A stretch of 62,694 nucleotides of DNA from Wolinella sp052173415 (GTDB taxonomy: Bacteria > Campylobacterota > Campylobacteria > Campylobacterales > Helicobacteraceae): positions 1 through 62,694 of the forward strand of contig JBQMYQ010000006.1 of the NCBI GenBank assembly GCA_052173415.1, in the 5' to 3' direction. Made by a program: the position numbers and the translations under genes. The notes below the pieces were generated by a model. It ran no database searches and was not told the DNA's origin. It saw only the letters and a program-made list of their open reading frames with translations. Numbering within the stretch: position 1 is the stretch's first letter; each line of letters starts with the position of its first letter. Shown here piece by piece: positions 1-7,527 of the stretch.

Positions 1-239
1 AAAACCTCATCGACGTCATGGAGGGGCACGAGCCTAGCGCGCAGCACAACGGCTACACCGTCTGCCCGATTCTCACTAATTATGGCAAGGTGCTTTTGGC
101 GGAATTTGGCTACGACAATGTCCTGCTCCCCTCGCTTCCACTCCTCGAGCCCGCGCAAGAACGGTGGATGTGGTGGGTCATGAAACGCTACATTCTCCAT
201 CCGCTCTATTACTATGGTATGCTTAAGGGGATCGCCTAG
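1..239 (+). CDS. sqr: Sulfide:quinone oxidoreductase, C-terminal fragment
   Basis: This is the last 79 codons of a gene cut by the left edge of the window (frame from base 3). The segment contains a CP(I/L)xTxYGK-type stretch followed by LLAEFGYDN, then ERWMWW, and ends in a hydrophobic YYYGMLKG tail. This arrangement is the C-terminal membrane-association region of flavoprotein sulfide:quinone oxidoreductases, which pass electrons from sulfide to the quinone pool at the cytoplasmic membrane. The FAD-binding domains and redox cysteines lie outside the window. A related FAD-dependent quinone reductase remains possible. Confidence 0.7.
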   Translation, partial: NLIDVMEGHEPSAQHNGYTVCPILTNYGKVLLAEFGYDNVLLPSLPLLEPAQERWMWWVMKRYILHPLYYYGMLKGIA

Positions 240-418
240 TCCCCTCGCGTGCACATTTTGGGCGGGAATCTTCAGCGGAGGATCGCCCTTCCGCCCGAGA
301 TTCTCGCTTCATCTCGCGCCCTCATCGCTCTCTAATTCCCGCATGTGCTGTTTTCTAATTCCGCGCGCACCGCTCCATTTTGATGATTCGCCTGCCCGCC
401 TCTTTTTTGCCTGTTCTG

Positions 419-428
419 CCCCCCCCCC
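419..428. repeat. Poly-C tract, ten bases
   Basis: Ten consecutive C residues lie in the spacer upstream of the first pilin-like gene. Poly-G/C runs of this length are the usual slippage sites for phase variation in Helicobacter and Campylobacter. This one is not inside a recognisable gene. It lies about 220 bases upstream of the pilin start, so any effect would be on a promoter or on a decayed reading frame. Confidence 0.6.
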
Positions 429-601
429 GCGCCCTTGACCTATCATTTGTCTCTATTTGCACTTTGACATGGCGCATAGAATCGGTGGCGAGGGAGTTTG
501 TGAGGCGTGCATTCCGCAAGATAGATAAAATTAGCTTTAATTTTTTGCAAGGTATTGATTGTTTGAGGAGTTTTGTAGTAACATACACTCACATCTAGTG
601 T

Positions 602-630
602 TAGCCGACGCGGAGGCTACCCTTTAGGTA
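602..630 (+). promoter_or_regulatory. Tandem small hairpins in pilin leader
   Basis: TAGCC (602-606) pairs with GGCTA (615-619), and TACC (618-621) can pair with GGTA (627-630). The two hairpins overlap and are mutually exclusive, and sit directly upstream of the AAGGAG ribosome-binding site of the pilin-like gene. Alternative pairings of this kind can act as a leader switch. I could not match it to a known riboswitch class, including the cyclic-di-GMP type. Confidence 0.25.
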
Positions 631-650
631 ATTTTTAAAAAGGAGTTTAT

Positions 651-1163
651 ATGAAACGAAGTGGTTTTACGATGATTGAGCTTGTGTTTATCATCGTTAT
701 TCTAGGGATTTTGGCAGCGGTAGCGATACCTAAGATGGCAGCGAGCCGTGAGGACGCAAAGGTCGTCTCGATTCGACAAGACATTGAGACTATCACTCAG
801 GCGATCCCTGCTATGGCGATGAGTCAGGGGGCATCTGCAGTTACGAAGTTTGCTGATGCAGTTACCCTCACAGAGACAAACTGGAAGCCTGTTAATGTGG
901 GCGATAGTCTTGCTACCGCGACAGCGATCTATACTACTTATGCAGGAGATGGAGTAGCTGGAGCCACTAGTAAAGATCAGTCATGCTTGGTTATTAGCTT
1001 CAAAAAAGCACCTGTTGCTGGTGGCAATCCTATCCAAGGTGTCGATCCAGAAGCACCTTATCTTGAGGTCAAAGCACAGATTACTCAGGCATGCAAGAGA
1101 CTTGGTGTCGCAGAGTCTGAGATCATCATACCTCTCACAGGTAGAAGCATCAGGTTTGAATAA
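651..1163 (+). CDS. Type IV pilin-like / pseudopilin protein
   Basis: This 170-residue protein starts with a short basic leader (MKRSG) and then FTMIELVF followed by a long hydrophobic helix ending in IPKM. That is the prepilin-peptidase cleavage and N-methylation motif, with Gly at -1, Phe at +1 and Glu at +5. The mature protein would be anchored by its N-terminal helix and exported through a type IV pilus or type II secretion-like machine. The C-terminal part is polar, with cysteines near residues 114 and 148 that could form the pilin disulfide loop. The start is backed by AAGGAG eight bases upstream. It is the first of three related genes before a PilT-type ATPase. Whether it is a major or minor pilin cannot be told. 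Confidence 0.85.
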   Translation: MKRSGFTMIELVFIIVILGILAAVAIPKMAASREDAKVVSIRQDIETITQAIPAMAMSQGASAVTKFADAVTLTETNWKPVNVGDSLATATAIYTTYAGDGVAGATSKDQSCLVISFKKAPVAGGNPIQGVDPEAPYLEVKAQITQACKRLGVAESEIIIPLTGRSIRFE

Positions 1164-1822
1164 AATCTAAATACTTCCTCTCTCGTTTCGCTACGGGGTG
1201 AGAGGGCTCTCTATCCTCTTTATTTTCCCTCGCTTTTTTGATTTGACTGCTTTTGGTTTGCCTGATTTGGCTCGTGTGCTCTCGTGCGCTTTTTTTTTAA
1301 AATCTCTGCTCTCTTTTGCTTTTCTGATTCTCTTGCGCCGCCTTGTTTTGGTGATTTACTTGATTCCTCTGCTCGCTTGCTTCTCTGTTTGCTTGGGGGT
1401 CAGGTTGGTCAGGTTGCGCGCGAACTCTTTCGCTTTTTGTGCCCGTGTCCTTGTGATTTTGGCTTCTCGCCCCTTTTGTGTTCTGATTCTTAGCGGGACG
1501 CTCTGTTTCGCTCCCGCGTTTAATCGCTTATGTTGCTTCACGGGAGAGGGAATCTTTTGTCTGATTCAACGCGGGTGGGGCAGCCTAAAACACTATTTCG
1601 ATTCCCGCGCAGATAGCGGGAATCCGCCGATTGAGAGAATCCGCCTTGTCTTATTCCCGCGGGTGGCGATGATGTGCCTCTATCCTGCCTGCGTGTTGCA
1701 GGAATCGCGCCAATTTTAATATATTCATTTAAGAATTATTACAGTATTCTAGCGTGCTTAGTCGATTCTTTTAGCGAGGGTTAAGCGAATGACTTTGATA
1801 GATAGCTCTAGGAGTTTTTCAG
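1164..1822. other. Gene-free pyrimidine-rich block
   Basis: About 660 bases separate the first pilin-like gene from the broken second copy. The plus strand is strikingly pyrimidine-rich from about 1,198 to 1,560. A long open frame exists there, but its translation is a low-complexity run of Leu, Phe, Arg, Ser and Cys with no family resemblance, so I do not call it a gene. Near the start, CCTCTC (1177-1182) and GAGAGG (1200-1205) could form a weak terminator for the pilin gene. An inverted pair of the dispersed GGAATC motif lies at 1600-1624. Confidence 0.5.
1600..1624. repeat. Inverted pair of GGAATC motif (perfect 9-bp arms)
   Basis: GATTCCCGC (1600-1608) and GCGGGAATC (1616-1624) are perfect inverted copies separated by seven bases. 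No T-run follows, and the nearest gene end is more than 400 bases away, so termination is uncertain. Its interest is as one of several paired copies of the dispersed hexamer. Confidence 0.6.
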
Positions 1823-2380
1823 ATGAGAAGATGTGGTTTTCGATGATTGAGCTCGTGTTTATTATCGTGGTTTTGGGGCTTTTGGCTGCCATTGCGATCC
1901 TGAAACTCTCTAGAAGTCGGGTAGACACAAAGGCTGTGCTCATTGCTCATCAAGCAGGATATCGCGACGATCACTCAGGCGCTCGCCGCGCCGGTGGTGA
2001 CTCAAAGGGGTCATGCGATAGAGGATATTCCGGGGCAGGGATTGGGGACGCTTGGTGTTAATAGTCAGGAGATTGAGTTTGATCACGTGGGGGAGATTAA
2101 TGGGGCACATTGGAAGTCTTTCTTCCCCTGTGTCGGTATGTCGACACGCTACTATGGTCAGAGCATTTACAGCACTCTTGCGACTGATGACATAGAAGCG
2201 AATAGCGCGGACGTAGCGTGTGTCACGATGAGAATGGTACCCTGTTTTAAACAACGGGGACGTGTATACATACAAACTCGTAACGACCATCAAAGATTCG
2301 CCTGTGTGCCTGTGTGTAGGAAGATTGGAATACTGGGCGTAGTGGAGACCCCACTAGAGGGCGCGAGGGTGAAGTTTTAA
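1823..2380 (+). pseudogene. Frameshifted type IV pilin-like gene
   Basis: An AGGAG ribosome-binding site precedes ATG at 1823, which opens as MRRCGF. The frame then breaks in a T run (1837-1840): restoring one T gives MRRCGFSMIELVF, a normal prepilin motif. A second lesion is a 7-base tandem duplication of TGCTCAT (1937-1943 and 1944-1950). Removing one copy restores VLIKQDIATITQA, matching the IRQDIETITQA region of the pilin-like gene at 651. The two lesions sum to +6, so the distal part to 2380 returns to the original frame. The protein body (about 145 residues, ending in VKF) looks otherwise intact. This is either a recent pseudogene or, less likely, a contingency locus or an assembly error. 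Confidence 0.8.
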
Positions 2381-2710
2381 GTGTGTGATTTCCACACTTT
2401 GTCCCTGCTCGGAGATTTTGCGCTTGATTCTTGCGCATGGTCGGGAATCGGGGGTTTGGAAACGTGAAGCTAGGAATCGGAGCTCGGAGAGTCGCTCGCC
2501 CCCGTTCCATTTTGCTTCATTCGCATAAACGCAGGAAAGCGTTTAATTTGGATTTCTTAATCCTCGCTGAGCAAATCATTAATACATATGCCACGTCGAT
2601 ATTTCAGCTCTTCAAGAAACCAAATTTACCCTATAATCCGCGCAATTTATGTGGAAATCGTGTAAAATAGAGTATATTTTCGGGGATACTTCATGCCGTA
2701 AGGAGAATTT
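2381..2710. other. Gene-free spacer before third pilin-like gene
   Basis: About 330 bases without a supported gene. It carries two copies of GGAATC (near 2445 and 2475) and becomes AT-rich towards the end. TAAAAT preceded by TG (about 2661-2668) is a plausible extended -10 promoter element for the gene at 2711. Confidence 0.4.
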
Positions 2711-3127
2711 GTGAAAAGAGGCTCGTTTGCTCAAAGAAGTGCATTTACCATGATCGAGCTGGTGTTTATCATCGCCCTTTTGGGGGTTTTGGGTGCGGTT
2801 GCGATCCCCAAAATGGCAGCAAGTCGCGAAGATGCCTGCTTGGTGCGCTTAAAAAGCGAACTCTCGGCGATGAGAGCACACCTAAACATGGAGAGTTCGG
2901 AAAAATTCCTAAGGGGCGAGTCTCTAGGCACGTTGGCAATCAAAGACAATACACTCTTTACAGTCTCTCAACACTGTGGCTGGGAAGTCACTCCCGATGG
3001 GAAAGTCTTCACTCCATATCTGAATGGTCGGGGTGGCGCGGCTTTCTCCATCACCATGAATGGGAGCGTTATGAGTTTTGATTGCGATCGGAGCGATAGG
3101 GTTTGTCAAAAACTTCTAGGAATTTAG
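2711..3127 (+). CDS. Type IV pilin-like / pseudopilin protein with Ala at the cleavage site
   Basis: This 138-residue protein starts at GTG, supported by AAGGAG five bases upstream (2700-2705). The leader (MKRGSFAQRSA) is followed by FTMIELVF and a hydrophobic helix ending in IPKMAASRED, nearly identical to the pilin-like protein encoded at 651. The residue before the expected cleavage point is Ala rather than Gly. Some pseudopilins tolerate Ala there, but processing may be less efficient. Two cysteines near the C-terminus could form a disulfide. The gene ends 12 bases before the PilT-type ATPase, so the two are probably co-transcribed. Confidence 0.8.
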   Translation: MKRGSFAQRSAFTMIELVFIIALLGVLGAVAIPKMAASREDACLVRLKSELSAMRAHLNMESSEKFLRGESLGTLAIKDNTLFTVSQHCGWEVTPDGKVFTPYLNGRGGAAFSITMNGSVMSFDCDRSDRVCQKLLGI

Positions 3128-3139
3128 CGAGGGGGCGGA

Positions 3140-4303
3140 ATGAATGCGCAACATGTAGTCAAAGTCGATGAATTGACATTTGAGACGCTTAAGCGCGTGC
3201 GCACGCAGCTAAAGCGGCTCATTGATATGGGAGGGAGCGACCTGCATATCAAATCAAACGCTGCGATAAAGGCGCGAATCCATGGGGAGATCGTCGATTT
3301 TGGTGAAGAGTTTTTCAGCAAGGGCGATGGGATTACGCTTGCAAAAGAGCTTTTGCGGACGCGGTTTGGGGAATTTGTCGAGAAAAAAGAGATGGATTTA
3401 GTCTATATTTACAGCGAGGAGTTGCGATTCCGTGTGAATATATTTTTCCAAATGGACGGGGTGTCTGCGGTGTTTCGGGCGATCCCGAGTGTGCAAAAGA
3501 GCCTTGATGAGATGAAGCTCCCTGCGCCACTCCATAAAATCGTTGCAATGGATCGTGGATTGGTGCTCGTAACAGGTGCGACGGGAAGCGGGAAAAGCAC
3601 GACGCTAGCGAGCATTATCCATGAGATTAACCTCTCTAAAAGCAAGCATATCATCACAATTGAAGATCCGATTGAGTTCATGCATAAAGATATTCGTTGC
3701 GTGATTAATCAGCGGAGCGTCGGGCAGGATACCAACAGCTTCAAAGATGCGCTCAAAGGCGCACTGCGTGAAGACCCCGATATTATTCTTGTGGGCGAAA
3801 TGCGGGATCTTGAGACTATCGAAATGGCGTTGCATGCGGCGGAGACGGGGCATTTGGTGCTCTCAACACTCCATACACTTGATGCCAAAGAGACCATTGG
3901 ACGCGTGATTTCTGTTTTCCCTCCGCAGGAGCAGCACCGTGTGCGGCTAATTCTCTCAGGCGTGCTTAATGCGATCATCGGGCAGAGACTCGTGCGGACT
4001 AAAACAGGCGGGCGCGTCGCGGCAGTGGAGATTTTGTTTCGGACGCCACGCGTGGAAGCTCTCGTGCGTGAGGGGAGAGACGCGGAGATTCCTGCAGCTT
4101 TAGCAGAGGGGAGTAGTATCTACAAGACGCAGACCTTTGACCAGGCGTTGTTCGATCTTGTTACAGGGGGAATCGTCGATGAGGAAGTGGCACTAAGCTA
4201 TGCTTCTGTGCCCTCAGACCTGAAGCTCAAACTTTCGAATGATTACTTCAAGCAGGAAAACAGCGCGGAAAATTTAGTCATCGGACTAAAAGAGGAAGCC
4301 TAG
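3140..4303 (+). CDS. PilT/PilU-type retraction ATPase
   Basis: This 387-residue protein is a hexameric secretion ATPase of the PilT family, which drives pilus retraction at the inner membrane base. Visible motifs are the Walker A GATGSGKST (about residue 145), the Asp-rich box around GEDPIEFMH-like residues, a Walker B-like stretch DPDIILVGEMRD (about 213-224) and the His box GHLVLSTLHT. The C-terminal half reads TFDQALFDLVTGGIVDEEVAL, which is more like PilU than PilT. It follows the third pilin-like gene closely, so this locus has pilin-like subunits and a retraction motor. No PilB, PilC, PilM-Q or prepilin peptidase lies in the window. Confidence 0.85.
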   Translation: MNAQHVVKVDELTFETLKRVRTQLKRLIDMGGSDLHIKSNAAIKARIHGEIVDFGEEFFSKGDGITLAKELLRTRFGEFVEKKEMDLVYIYSEELRFRVNIFFQMDGVSAVFRAIPSVQKSLDEMKLPAPLHKIVAMDRGLVLVTGATGSGKSTTLASIIHEINLSKSKHIITIEDPIEFMHKDIRCVINQRSVGQDTNSFKDALKGALREDPDIILVGEMRDLETIEMALHAAETGHLVLSTLHTLDAKETIGRVISVFPPQEQHRVRLILSGVLNAIIGQRLVRTKTGGRVAAVEILFRTPRVEALVREGRDAEIPAALAEGSSIYKTQTFDQALFDLVTGGIVDEEVALSYASVPSDLKLKLSNDYFKQENSAENLVIGLKEEA

Positions 4304-4695
4304 AGACAATAAAAAGGCACGGCGGGAATCGAACGAAGAAGTGCAGTGCGGGAATCAAAAAGCTTGGAGTTATGTGCATTTGAAGGAGGTGCAAGAATAC
4401 TTCTGGAAAGTGCGCAAAAGACGAGAATGAGAAACATTGTGCGCGAGCTAAAGGAGAGAAAGATATACGCTTAGAAGGAGTCAAGGTCAGGAATCGGGCA
4501 CGCGCGGGGTAGGCGAGGTGTAAAAGGTTAAGGTGGAAGCGGGAATCGACAAAAGTGATGGTGCAGGAAGAGGTCAATTTAGGAGGCGTGTAGAGATTAA
4601 AAAGGAGCACAGAGGATACGAGGTGGCGGGGAGGTTATGATGTTAGAAATGTGCAAAAATAAAAGCAAGGGCAGAGGTGGTTACAAGCTAAGAGG
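4304..4695. other. Gene-free purine-rich block
   Basis: About 390 bases lie between the convergent pilT-like and sixA-like genes. The plus strand is strongly purine-rich, the mirror image of the pyrimidine-rich block at 1,198-1,560. It holds several GGAATC copies (near 4325, 4351, 4492 and 4541). A stretch resembling a tRNA T-arm is present near 4325 on the minus strand, but the partner stem is missing. I see no gene or clear terminator. Confidence 0.45.
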
Positions 4696-5172
4696 TTAAA
4701 ACGCAGAGGGAGGAATCGCCGCCTCAATCCGCCAACTACTCTCACCCTCGCGTGCAAGCTCCACGAGCATGGCTTTTTGCCATTTGATATGGATGTTGCC
4801 ATTGCTACACAGCATAGAAAGTGTCTCGCTCAAATCGGGCTCGTGTCCGATAATAACGCACGCCCTCTCTTCGCTTTTTAAAGCTCTCTCCAAAAGCTTT
4901 GCGTAGCCTGCGCTCCCGCACATAGGGGAAATCTCTTCGCTAACGCGCAACGTGCAACCAAGTCGTCTCGCAATGCCTCGCGCACTCTCAATCGCTCGTG
5001 AAGCATTTGAGGAGAATAGTAGCGAGACCTGTGGATAGTGGCGCGCTACAAAACGCGTGAGCTTCTTTGCCTGCGCGCGCCCTTTTGCACTAAGCGGACG
5101 AAGTAGATCCTCATGCTTCCATGTCTCCCGTTTTAGGGCTTTTGCATGGCGGATAAGGATAATGCGATCCAT
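4696..5172 (-). CDS. SixA-like histidine phosphatase
   Basis: This 158-residue protein opens with IILIRHAKA, the phosphohistidine-accepting RHx motif of the histidine phosphatase (phosphoglycerate mutase-like) superfamily, and has a second catalytic His in IIGHEPDLS (about residue 112). Length and motif order match the short SixA type, which removes phosphate from phosphohistidine domains; the true substrate is unknown. It lies three bases after the nucleosidase gene and is probably the last gene of a slyD-fabD-mtnN run. Confidence 0.75.
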   Translation of the reverse strand: MDRIILIRHAKALKRETWKHEDLLRPLSAKGRAQAKKLTRFVARHYPQVSLLFSSNASRAIESARGIARRLGCTLRVSEEISPMCGSAGYAKLLERALKSEERACVIIGHEPDLSETLSMLCSNGNIHIKWQKAMLVELAREGESSWRIEAAIPPSAF

Positions 5173-5175
5173 GGT

Positions 5176-5865
5176 TTATGCGAGCTGATCAAGCATTAAG
5201 CAGACGAACTCCGCACTAGTTTTTGCGGAGCTGACCAAAAATTCATCAAAATTAAAGCCCGCGTCCATGTCTGCTGCGTCGCTAATCGCGCGTAGGACGC
5301 AGAATGGAACTTTTAAGAGATCGCACACAGAGGCGACACTCGCCCCCTCCATCTCCAGCGCCATAGCGTTAAAGGTATTTTTAATCCATTCCTTTCTCTT
5401 TGGATCGGCAATAAACTGATCGCCTGTGGCAATAATGCCCTCTTTGAGCTCGATTCCCTTGATTTGCGCAACCTTGCGCGCGATAGCGTTGAGCGAGGGA
5501 TCGCTTGTGATAAAGTGTTTGCTCTCAGGGATAAATCCAAAGGGGTGCCCAAACGCGCTAATATCAACATCGTGCTGGCAAAGCTCCGAAGCAATTACCA
5601 AATCGCCGATATGAAGTCCCGAAGAGACTGCCCCTGCGACCCCGCTAAATATGAGCTTTTTGCAGCCGAAATTCATAATCATGCTCGCGGCTGTGAGTGC
5701 GGCATTGACCTTGCCAATTTTGCTGTAAGCGATGATGAGCTCGATTCCTTTGTATGTGGCTTTGTAATAGTCATTCCCTGCAAAATGCACTTTTTCATAA
5801 TTGCCAAAAGTAGCGAGGAGTGGCGCGATCTCCTCTGTCATTGCGCCTAGAATTGCAATCCGCAT
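5176..5865 (-). CDS. mtnN: MTA/SAH/aminodeoxyfutalosine nucleosidase
   Basis: This 229-residue protein begins MRIAILGAMTEEI and contains the GVAGA phosphate/ribose loop, the ALEMEGA catalytic region and the late RAISDAAD segment. These define the MtnN/Pfs nucleosidase family. In Helicobacter this enzyme releases adenine from methylthioadenosine, S-adenosylhomocysteine and 6-amino-6-deoxyfutalosine, the last being a step of menaquinone synthesis (MqnB role). It sits three bases after fabD, as in H. pylori. Its futalosine role here is inferred, supported by mqnD at 14951. Confidence 0.9.
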   Translation of the reverse strand: MRIAILGAMTEEIAPLLATFGNYEKVHFAGNDYYKATYKGIELIIAYSKIGKVNAALTAASMIMNFGCKKLIFSGVAGAVSSGLHIGDLVIASELCQHDVDISAFGHPFGFIPESKHFITSDPSLNAIARKVAQIKGIELKEGIIATGDQFIADPKRKEWIKNTFNAMALEMEGASVASVCDLLKVPFCVLRAISDAADMDAGFNFDEFLVSSAKTSAEFVCLMLDQLA

Positions 5866-5868
5866 AGT

Positions 5869-6801
5869 CTATTCTCCTAAAGATTTTTTAAGTTCTTCGA
5901 TTCCCGTGGGGGAATCGACTAGATACGTGGGCTTCTCGCTAAGTCTTCGATTTAGCCCCTTTAGCACGCCGCCCCAGCCACATTCGATATAAAAATCGAC
6001 TTTCTCATCGTGTTTTTTTATGGATTGTTTATAGAGCACGGGTGAGATGAGTTGCGAAGGGAGGAGCGCGAGAGCTTCGGCTTTGCTTTTGTAGGGCTGG
6101 GCATGGACGTTTGAGATGATGGGGAATCTGAAGCAATCGCGCAGTTTTGCTTCAAGATGGGCAATAAACTCCTCTCTCATGCTCTCTAGGAGCGGACAAT
6201 GGCTTGCCACAGACATAGGAAGCAAGAGTGCGCGCTTTGCGCCCAAAGCTTTGATTTCTGGCTCAAGCGCACTTAGGTCTTCGCGCTTACCCGCAAGGAC
6301 GATTTGCCCCTCGCCATTGTAGTTCGCCGCCCAGATTTCATGCCCCTTAGCGCGCTGCTCTTCGCAAAATCGCTCTAGTGTCTCATCGGAGATTCCAAGC
6401 ACGACCATCATGCCCGCCTGCACCCTCTCGCATGCCTGTTGCATGAGCAGCCCGCGTGTATGAACAAGTGCAAGTGCATCGCCTAGCGTGAGTGCGCCTG
6501 TGCTATACAGGGCGGAGAATTCACCTAAAGAATGTCCCATGCCAAAGATAACCTCTAAATCACACGATTCCTCCAGTGCGCACGCTGCCATCGCGCTTAC
6601 AAAGAGGATCGCAGGCTGGGTATAGGCGGTAAGTTCGAGTTTATCGCTCTCTTCAAAGAGGATTTTGGCTAGATCAAAGCCTAGAGCGTCATTTGCCTCA
6701 CTCAACATCTCTTTTGCACCGCTAAAATTCTCATAGAGCGCGCGTCCCATACCTAGAGCTTGACTGCCCTGCCCGGGGAAAATCAATGCACATCGCTTCA
6801 T
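5869..6801 (-). CDS. fabD: Malonyl-CoA:ACP transacylase
   Basis: This 310-residue protein has the N-terminal FPGQGSQ oxyanion motif, the nucleophile Ser in GHSLGEF (about residue 90), and the catalytic His in the VASHCPL segment (about residue 200). FabD moves malonyl from CoA to acyl carrier protein to start fatty-acid elongation in the cytoplasm. The length is normal for the family. It is followed at three bases by mtnN, which suggests translational coupling. Confidence 0.93.
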   Translation of the reverse strand: MKRCALIFPGQGSQALGMGRALYENFSGAKEMLSEANDALGFDLAKILFEESDKLELTAYTQPAILFVSAMAACALEESCDLEVIFGMGHSLGEFSALYSTGALTLGDALALVHTRGLLMQQACERVQAGMMVVLGISDETLERFCEEQRAKGHEIWAANYNGEGQIVLAGKREDLSALEPEIKALGAKRALLLPMSVASHCPLLESMREEFIAHLEAKLRDCFRFPIISNVHAQPYKSKAEALALLPSQLISPVLYKQSIKKHDEKVDFYIECGWGGVLKGLNRRLSEKPTYLVDSPTGIEELKKSLGE

Positions 6802-6882
6802 GTAGCTCCTTTTGTTGTTTTAGATGTAAGAGCAGGAATCCCCGCCTAATTTTGCCTTGCACAGCGTGTTTATTGCGTAGGC

Positions 6883-7410
6883 TTAGTGTCCCGCGCAGTG
6901 CCCACCACCACAACATTCATGCTCGTGAGCATGCCCATCGCCTCCACAACAGAACATACCTCCCGCAAGCTCATCCTCACTCGCCTCGCGCGCACTTAGG
7001 ATTGTTACATCAAAATGCAAATTTTTGCCCGCCAGCGGGTGATTGTAGTCAATGAGAACGTTTTTATCGTTAAAATCCTGCACGATGACCTGCACCGTTT
7101 GTCCATCTTCCCCTTGACCAAAGAGCGTCATTCCTTTTGCCAGCTCGATTCCCTCAAATTGCTCGCGCGGCACCTCCTGAATATATTCGGGGAATCGCTC
7201 GCCATAAGCATCACTGGGCGAGATTGTAACTTCAAATTTCTCGCCGACATTTTTACCCAAAAGTGCCTGCTCAAGCCCAGAGATAATCTGCCCCGCACCA
7301 AGCAGAAACTCAAGGGGCTTACCTCCACGATTGCCATCAATGATCTCCTCTTTGCCCGCCTCTCTCACTTCGTATTCAATAGCCACAATTTGGTTGTTTT
7401 CTAGACTCAA
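6883..7410 (-). CDS. slyD: SlyD-type FKBP peptidyl-prolyl isomerase with metal-binding tail
   Basis: This 175-residue protein has the SlyD arrangement: a split FKBP prolyl isomerase domain (VAIEYEV near residue 10, then FLLGAGQIISGLE), an inserted chaperone flap around residues 70-125, and a return to FKBP with NHPLAGKNLHFDV. The last 25 residues are packed with Cys and His (FCCGG, HAHEHECCGGGH). In H. pylori this tail binds nickel and supports hydrogenase and urease maturation. A nickel role would fit the hydrogenase operon at 58 kb. It has its own promoter upstream. Confidence 0.9.
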   Translation of the reverse strand: MSLENNQIVAIEYEVREAGKEEIIDGNRGGKPLEFLLGAGQIISGLEQALLGKNVGEKFEVTISPSDAYGERFPEYIQEVPREQFEGIELAKGMTLFGQGEDGQTVQVIVQDFNDKNVLIDYNHPLAGKNLHFDVTILSAREASEDELAGGMFCCGGDGHAHEHECCGGGHCAGH

Positions 7411-7440
7411 AATAGCTCCTTTTTTTAGATTAAGTTTTGG

Positions 7441-7446
7441 ATTATA
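7441..7446 (-). promoter_or_regulatory. -10 promoter element of slyD
   Basis: The minus strand reads TATAAT here, 31 bases upstream of the slyD start, and an AAAAGGAG ribosome-binding site lies between them. No clear -35 box is seen, as is common for the housekeeping promoters of Helicobacter. Confidence 0.55.
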
Positions 7447-7527
7447 ACGTGAATATTCCTAAACGCACAAATGGCGATTCTTAGGGGCTTATCCGCACAG
7501 AGCTACAGGAATCCTAGAGTCTAAAAG

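Larger units (their letters stand above)
240..650. other. Gene-free spacer between sqr and first pilin-like gene
   Basis: This stretch of about 410 bases has no convincing reading frame on either strand. It holds a GC-rich stretch with GGGCGG and CCGCCC arms just after sqr, a ten-base C run (419-428), and two small hairpins immediately upstream of the pilin ribosome-binding site. The last 100 bases are more AT-rich and probably carry the pilin promoter, but no strong TATAAT box stands out. Confidence 0.5.

Noticed and set aside
355..588. Minus-strand frame running across the poly-C tract, a possible phase-variable gene
   Set aside because: The 77-residue product is unlike any protein, and the frame on either side of the tract shows no conserved segment.
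602..650. Cyclic-di-GMP riboswitch before the pilin-like gene
   Set aside because: Although such switches control pilin genes elsewhere, the conserved core sequences are absent; only two short hairpins can be seen.
1198..1719. A 173-codon open frame in the pyrimidine-rich spacer after the first pilin-like gene
   Set aside because: The translation is a low-complexity mix dominated by Leu, Phe, Arg, Ser and Cys, has no ribosome-binding site and changes with any frame; it reflects base composition.
4304..4400. tRNA-like T-arm (TTCGATTCCC) on the minus strand
   Set aside because: The five bases before the loop cannot pair with those after it, and no acceptor or anticodon stem is present; the likeness comes from the GATTCC motif resembling a T-loop.
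5464..5850. 128-codon plus-strand frame opposite the nucleosidase gene
   Set aside because: It is the antisense shadow of mtnN, without a ribosome-binding site or protein-like composition.
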